From Methylopumilus sp947499625 (GTDB lineage Bacteria > Pseudomonadota > Gammaproteobacteria > Burkholderiales > Methylophilaceae), in assembly GCA_965234475.1 (NCBI GenBank), contig OZ248397.1, forward strand, positions 124,001-188,000: DNA of 64,000 nucleotides, given 5' to 3'. Shown one piece after another: positions 61,558-64,000 of this stretch. The notes beneath the pieces are model-generated. The model made no database searches and had not been told where the DNA came from. It saw nothing but the letters and a program-made list of their open reading frames with translations. The first letter of the stretch is position 1, and each line of letters starts with the position of its first letter. The position numbers were made by a program, and so were the translations under genes.

Positions 61558-61965
61558 ATGCGTCACGCAAATGGTCATAGAAAACTAAATAGAACGAGCA
61601 GTCATCGACAAGCAATGTTGAGAAATATGGCTACCTCTTTGTTAAAAAATGAGATTATTAAAACTACATTACCAAAAGCTAAAGAGCTTAGAAAAGTAGC
61701 AGAACCTCTTATTACATTAGCAAAAAATGCAACCTTATCTAATAGACGTCTAGCTTTCAGCCGTTTAAGAGATAGAGACATTGTGACTAAGTTATTTGCT
61801 GAGCTAGGCCCGCGATATAACACAAGAAAAGGTGGCTATTTAAGAATATTGAAGTGTGGCTTCCGAGATGGAGATAATGCGCCTATGGCCTTTGTTGAGC
61901 TTGTAGATAGACCCATTGTTGAGGTTGCAGCACCTGCTCCTAAAGAAGAGGCAGTAGCAGAATAA
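61558..61965 (+). CDS. rplQ: 50S ribosomal protein L17
   Basis: The 135-residue protein begins MRHANGHRKLNRTSSHRQAMLRNM. It has a short Ala/Glu-rich C-terminal tail beyond the E. coli length. Last gene of the alpha operon. Confidence 0.98.
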   Translation: MRHANGHRKLNRTSSHRQAMLRNMATSLLKNEIIKTTLPKAKELRKVAEPLITLAKNATLSNRRLAFSRLRDRDIVTKLFAELGPRYNTRKGGYLRILKCGFRDGDNAPMAFVELVDRPIVEVAAPAPKEEAVAE

Positions 61966-61982
61966 AGTATTATCAGATAAAT

Positions 61983-62010
61983 AAAAAAGCCAGCTAATGC
62001 TGGCTTTTTT
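61983..62010. terminator. Bidirectional rho-independent terminator between rplQ and rpmG
   Basis: AGCCAGC and GCTGGCT pair around TAAT, flanked by an A-run on the left and a T-run on the right. It can end transcripts of rplQ on the plus strand and rpmG on the minus strand. Confidence 0.88.
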
Positions 62011-62033
62011 ATTGTCTTAGTGAGAGCTTAAAA

Positions 62034-62189
62034 TTATTTAATTTTTGCCTCTTTATAAATTACATGTTTTCGAACAACGGGATCAAATTTTTTGATTTCC
62101 ATTTTGTCAGGCATGGTTCTTTTGTTTTTTGTTGTTGTATAGAAATGTCCAGTACCAGCACTAGACTCTAATTTGATTTTTTCACGCAT
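62034..62189 (-). CDS. rpmG: 50S ribosomal protein L33, zinc-free type
   Basis: A 51-residue protein, MREKIKLESSAGTGHFYTTT at the start and FDPVVRKHVIYKEAKIK at the end. It has no cysteines (C- type). Start has AAGGA upstream. It lies 9 bases after rpmB, forming the usual rpmB-rpmG operon. Confidence 0.95.
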   Translation of the reverse strand: MREKIKLESSAGTGHFYTTTKNKRTMPDKMEIKKFDPVVRKHVIYKEAKIK

Positions 62190-62198
62190 ATATATTCC

Positions 62199-62435
62199 TT
62201 AAATTTTCTGGCCAGCAGCACGCATTTTTTTAACAATAACATCAATACCTAGCTTGTCGATTGTTCTGAGCGCTGCATTAGTGATTCTCATTGAAACCCA
62301 ACGATTCTCAGTTTCAACCCAAAATTTACGGTTTTGTAAATTAGGTAAAAAGCGTCTTTTGGTCTTGTTATTGGCGTGAGATACGTTGTTTCCAGACATT
62401 GGTTTTTTGCCGGTTAATTGACATACGCGAGCCAT
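62199..62435 (-). CDS. rpmB: 50S ribosomal protein L28
   Basis: The 78-residue protein begins MARVCQLTGKKPMSGNNVSHANNKTKRRF and ends in the usual basic helix. It has a single Cys, so no zinc ribbon. First gene of the rpmB-rpmG pair. Confidence 0.97.
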   Translation of the reverse strand: MARVCQLTGKKPMSGNNVSHANNKTKRRFLPNLQNRKFWVETENRWVSMRITNAALRTIDKLGIDVIVKKMRAAGQKI

Positions 62436-62480
62436 AATTTAAATCCTTTATTTGTTACAATAATTTCGAAAAAGAGAGCT

Positions 62481-62510
62481 ATTAAACCACATAACCCACT
62501 GTCTTTTCAA
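62481..62510 (-). promoter_or_regulatory. Promoter of rpmB-rpmG
   Basis: On the minus strand TTGAAA (62510-62505) and TTTAAT (62486-62481) are 18 bases apart, each one base from consensus. The expected leader is about 40 bases. Confidence 0.65.
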
Positions 62511-62519
62511 GTGAATTCG

Positions 62520-62972
62520 TTAGTTTTTACCTGTACTTCCAAAGCCACCTTCACCTCGTTCTGTCTCAGGAAATTCGGCTACAAGATTAAATTTAGCCTG
62601 GATAACGGGTACGATGATCAGTTGTGCGATACGCTCCATAGGATTGAGCAGGAAAGCGTTCTCACCTCGATTCCAGCAAGAAACTAGCAATTGACCTTGG
62701 TAATCTGAATCTATTAGGCCTACCAAATTGCCTAAAACAATACCATGCTTATGCCCTAAGCCCGACCTAGGAAGGATGAGGGCTGCATAAGCAGGATTCT
62801 TAATAAAGATAGAAATACCAGTGGGTATAAGAAAGGTTTCACCGGCATTAATCGTTTGTACGTGCTCAGTACATGCTCTTAAATCAAGCCCTGCTGACCC
62901 CGGCGATCCGTAATTAGGCAGCATTTCCTCGATACGTTTATCCAAAATTTTAAAATCAATTATTAGGCTCAT
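62520..62972 (-). CDS. dut: dUTP diphosphatase
   Basis: Homotrimeric dUTPase that keeps uracil out of DNA and supplies dUMP. In 150 residues the five motifs are visible: PGSAGLDLRA, PRSGLGHKHGIVLGN, VGLIDSDYQGQL with the catalytic Asp, RIAQLI, and the C-terminal P-loop-like RGEGGFGSTGK. The start is one base after the coaBC stop, so the two are co-transcribed, as in many proteobacteria. Confidence 0.97.
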   Translation of the reverse strand: MSLIIDFKILDKRIEEMLPNYGSPGSAGLDLRACTEHVQTINAGETFLIPTGISIFIKNPAYAALILPRSGLGHKHGIVLGNLVGLIDSDYQGQLLVSCWNRGENAFLLNPMERIAQLIIVPVIQAKFNLVAEFPETERGEGGFGSTGKN

Positions 62973-62973
62973 G

Positions 62974-64000
62974 TTATTTGTCCGAATTTATGCGACGAGC
63001 TATTTCTTTTAAAATAGCTTTTGCTGCAACTATCTTATTTGATTTTGGTAAATCAATAACATCGTTTTTGCCAATTATTGAAACTTTAGTATCTTGTAAA
63101 CCCATAGACTCATGAATTAAGTTTGCCACAATTAAATCTAAATTTTTCGTCTTTAGTTTTTTTTGTGCATTTTCAATGAGATTTTCACTTTCCGCAGCAA
63201 AGCCTACTTTAAAGATTTTATTTTTAGATAGCCCCACTTCTTTAAGAATATCTACCGTAGGTTTGAGTTGAAGCGTCATATCTAAACTGTCTTTTTTTAA
63301 TTTACCATTAAATTTTTCTTTAGGCGTGTAATCAGAGATAGCTGCAACACTAATAAAAATATCTTGATCATTGATATGTTGAAGGACAGCTTCATGCATC
63401 GAATGCGCATCCCTTGCATCAATGATATTTATATTTCCTGAAAAATCTTGATAGCCTGACGTAATTAAAGTGACTGATGCACCCATAGATTCTGCAGTAT
63501 TAGCGATAGCAGAACCCATATTGCCCGAACTAAGATTTGTAATGGCTCTCACGTCATCTATCATTTCAATTGTACCGCCAGAGGTTATTAATATCTTTTT
63601 GTTTTTAAGGATTTTAGGCATGAGATGATTTTGAATTGATCTGAATAGTTCTTCTGTATTCATCATTCTTCCAAGCCCTATGTCACCACAAGCCTGTTCT
63701 CCTGAATCAGGGCCAAAAAATAACACGCCATCTTTTTTTAATTGTGAAACATTTCGTTGAGTAGCTTCATTGGCCCACATGTGAACATTCATGGCAGGAG
63801 CGACCGCAATTGGACAAACTCTTGCTAAGCACAAGGACGATAAAAGATCATCAGCAAAGCCATGAGTTAATTTTGCCAAGAAGTTAGCACTGGCAGGCGC
63901 AATAACAATAAGATCGTAATCCCTTGATAATTCAATGTGCGACATCCCATTGTTAGCATTGCTTTTCCATAAACTTGTTAAAACTTCTTTGCCTGATAGG
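62974..64000 (-). CDS. coaBC: Coenzyme A biosynthesis bifunctional protein CoaBC, N terminus missing
   Basis: Phosphopantothenoylcysteine synthetase/decarboxylase. The frame runs off the right edge of the window, so the N-terminal part of the FMN-dependent CoaC domain is missing. Visible are the flavoprotein motifs PASANF (a variant of PASANT) and APAMNVHMW, the substrate-clamp Cys in EQACGDIGLGRM, and the CoaB domain with ILITSGGTIEMIDDVRAITNLSSGNMG. The internal Met at 63945 is not the start, because conserved sequence continues upstream. Confidence 0.95.
   Translation of the reverse strand, partial: LSGKEVLTSLWKSNANNGMSHIELSRDYDLIVIAPASANFLAKLTHGFADDLLSSLCLARVCPIAVAPAMNVHMWANEATQRNVSQLKKDGVLFFGPDSGEQACGDIGLGRMMNTEELFRSIQNHLMPKILKNKKILITSGGTIEMIDDVRAITNLSSGNMGSAIANTAESMGASVTLITSGYQDFSGNINIIDARDAHSMHEAVLQHINDQDIFISVAAISDYTPKEKFNGKLKKDSLDMTLQLKPTVDILKEVGLSKNKIFKVGFAAESENLIENAQKKLKTKNLDLIVANLIHESMGLQDTKVSIIGKNDVIDLPKSNKIVAAKAILKEIARRINSDK

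Overview
The window is a conserved stretch of chromosome from a low-GC, gene-dense betaproteobacterium. Gene order (tRNA-Thr/Tyr/Gly/Thr, tuf, tRNA-Trp, secE, nusG, rplKAJL, rpoBC, str, tuf, S10-spc-alpha; petABC-sspAB; mla-ibaG-grxD-murA-his-tat), AT-rich third codon positions and very short intergenic gaps suggest a streamlined methylotroph-like member of the Methylophilaceae/Nitrosomonadales. The family placement is inference from protein flavour and synteny, not a search.

Layout. 1-8.3 kb: the end of a PBP7-type D,D-endopeptidase gene, then topA, ttcA and a pteridine reductase gene (minus), midA-trmB (plus), engB (minus) and a cytochrome c4 gene. 8.3-11.4 kb: resB-ccsA (System II cytochrome c maturation). 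11.5-26.1 kb: a nearly gapless co-directional run of mlaFEDCB (phospholipid transport), an ABC-2 exporter pair, ibaG-grxD (BolA/monothiol glutaredoxin), murA, hisGDCBHAFIE, a HIT gene and tatABC. 26.2-29.8 kb: petABC (cytochrome bc1) and sspAB. 29.9-31.7 kb: five tRNA genes around the first tuf. 31.7-43.5 kb: secE-nusG-rplKAJL-rpoBC. 43.6-47.9 kb: rpsL-rpsG-fusA-tuf2. 47.9-62.0 kb: the S10, spc and alpha operons, ending at a bidirectional terminator. 62.0-64 kb (minus): rpmG-rpmB, dut and the 3' part of coaBC.

The genes cover translation, transcription, Sec/Tat export, envelope lipid and peptidoglycan metabolism, histidine synthesis and respiration. The Tat system lies directly upstream of its likely client, the Rieske protein. 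The System II genes and the bc1 and c4 genes together supply a cytochrome c respiratory branch.

No mobile element, phage, CRISPR array, defence island or unexplained multi-gene cassette is visible, and I find no convincing undescribed protein system. No gene-free stretch exceeds 300 bases; the largest is the 228-base rplA-rplJ leader. The less ordinary material is in RNA and regulation: hairpin leaders in front of rplK, rplJ, rpoB, rpsL, rpsJ, rplC and rplN, several well-spaced sigma70-type promoters, a palindromic -10 between a divergent pair, identical tuf copies, and a Rieske Tat signal with Lys-Arg in place of Arg-Arg.
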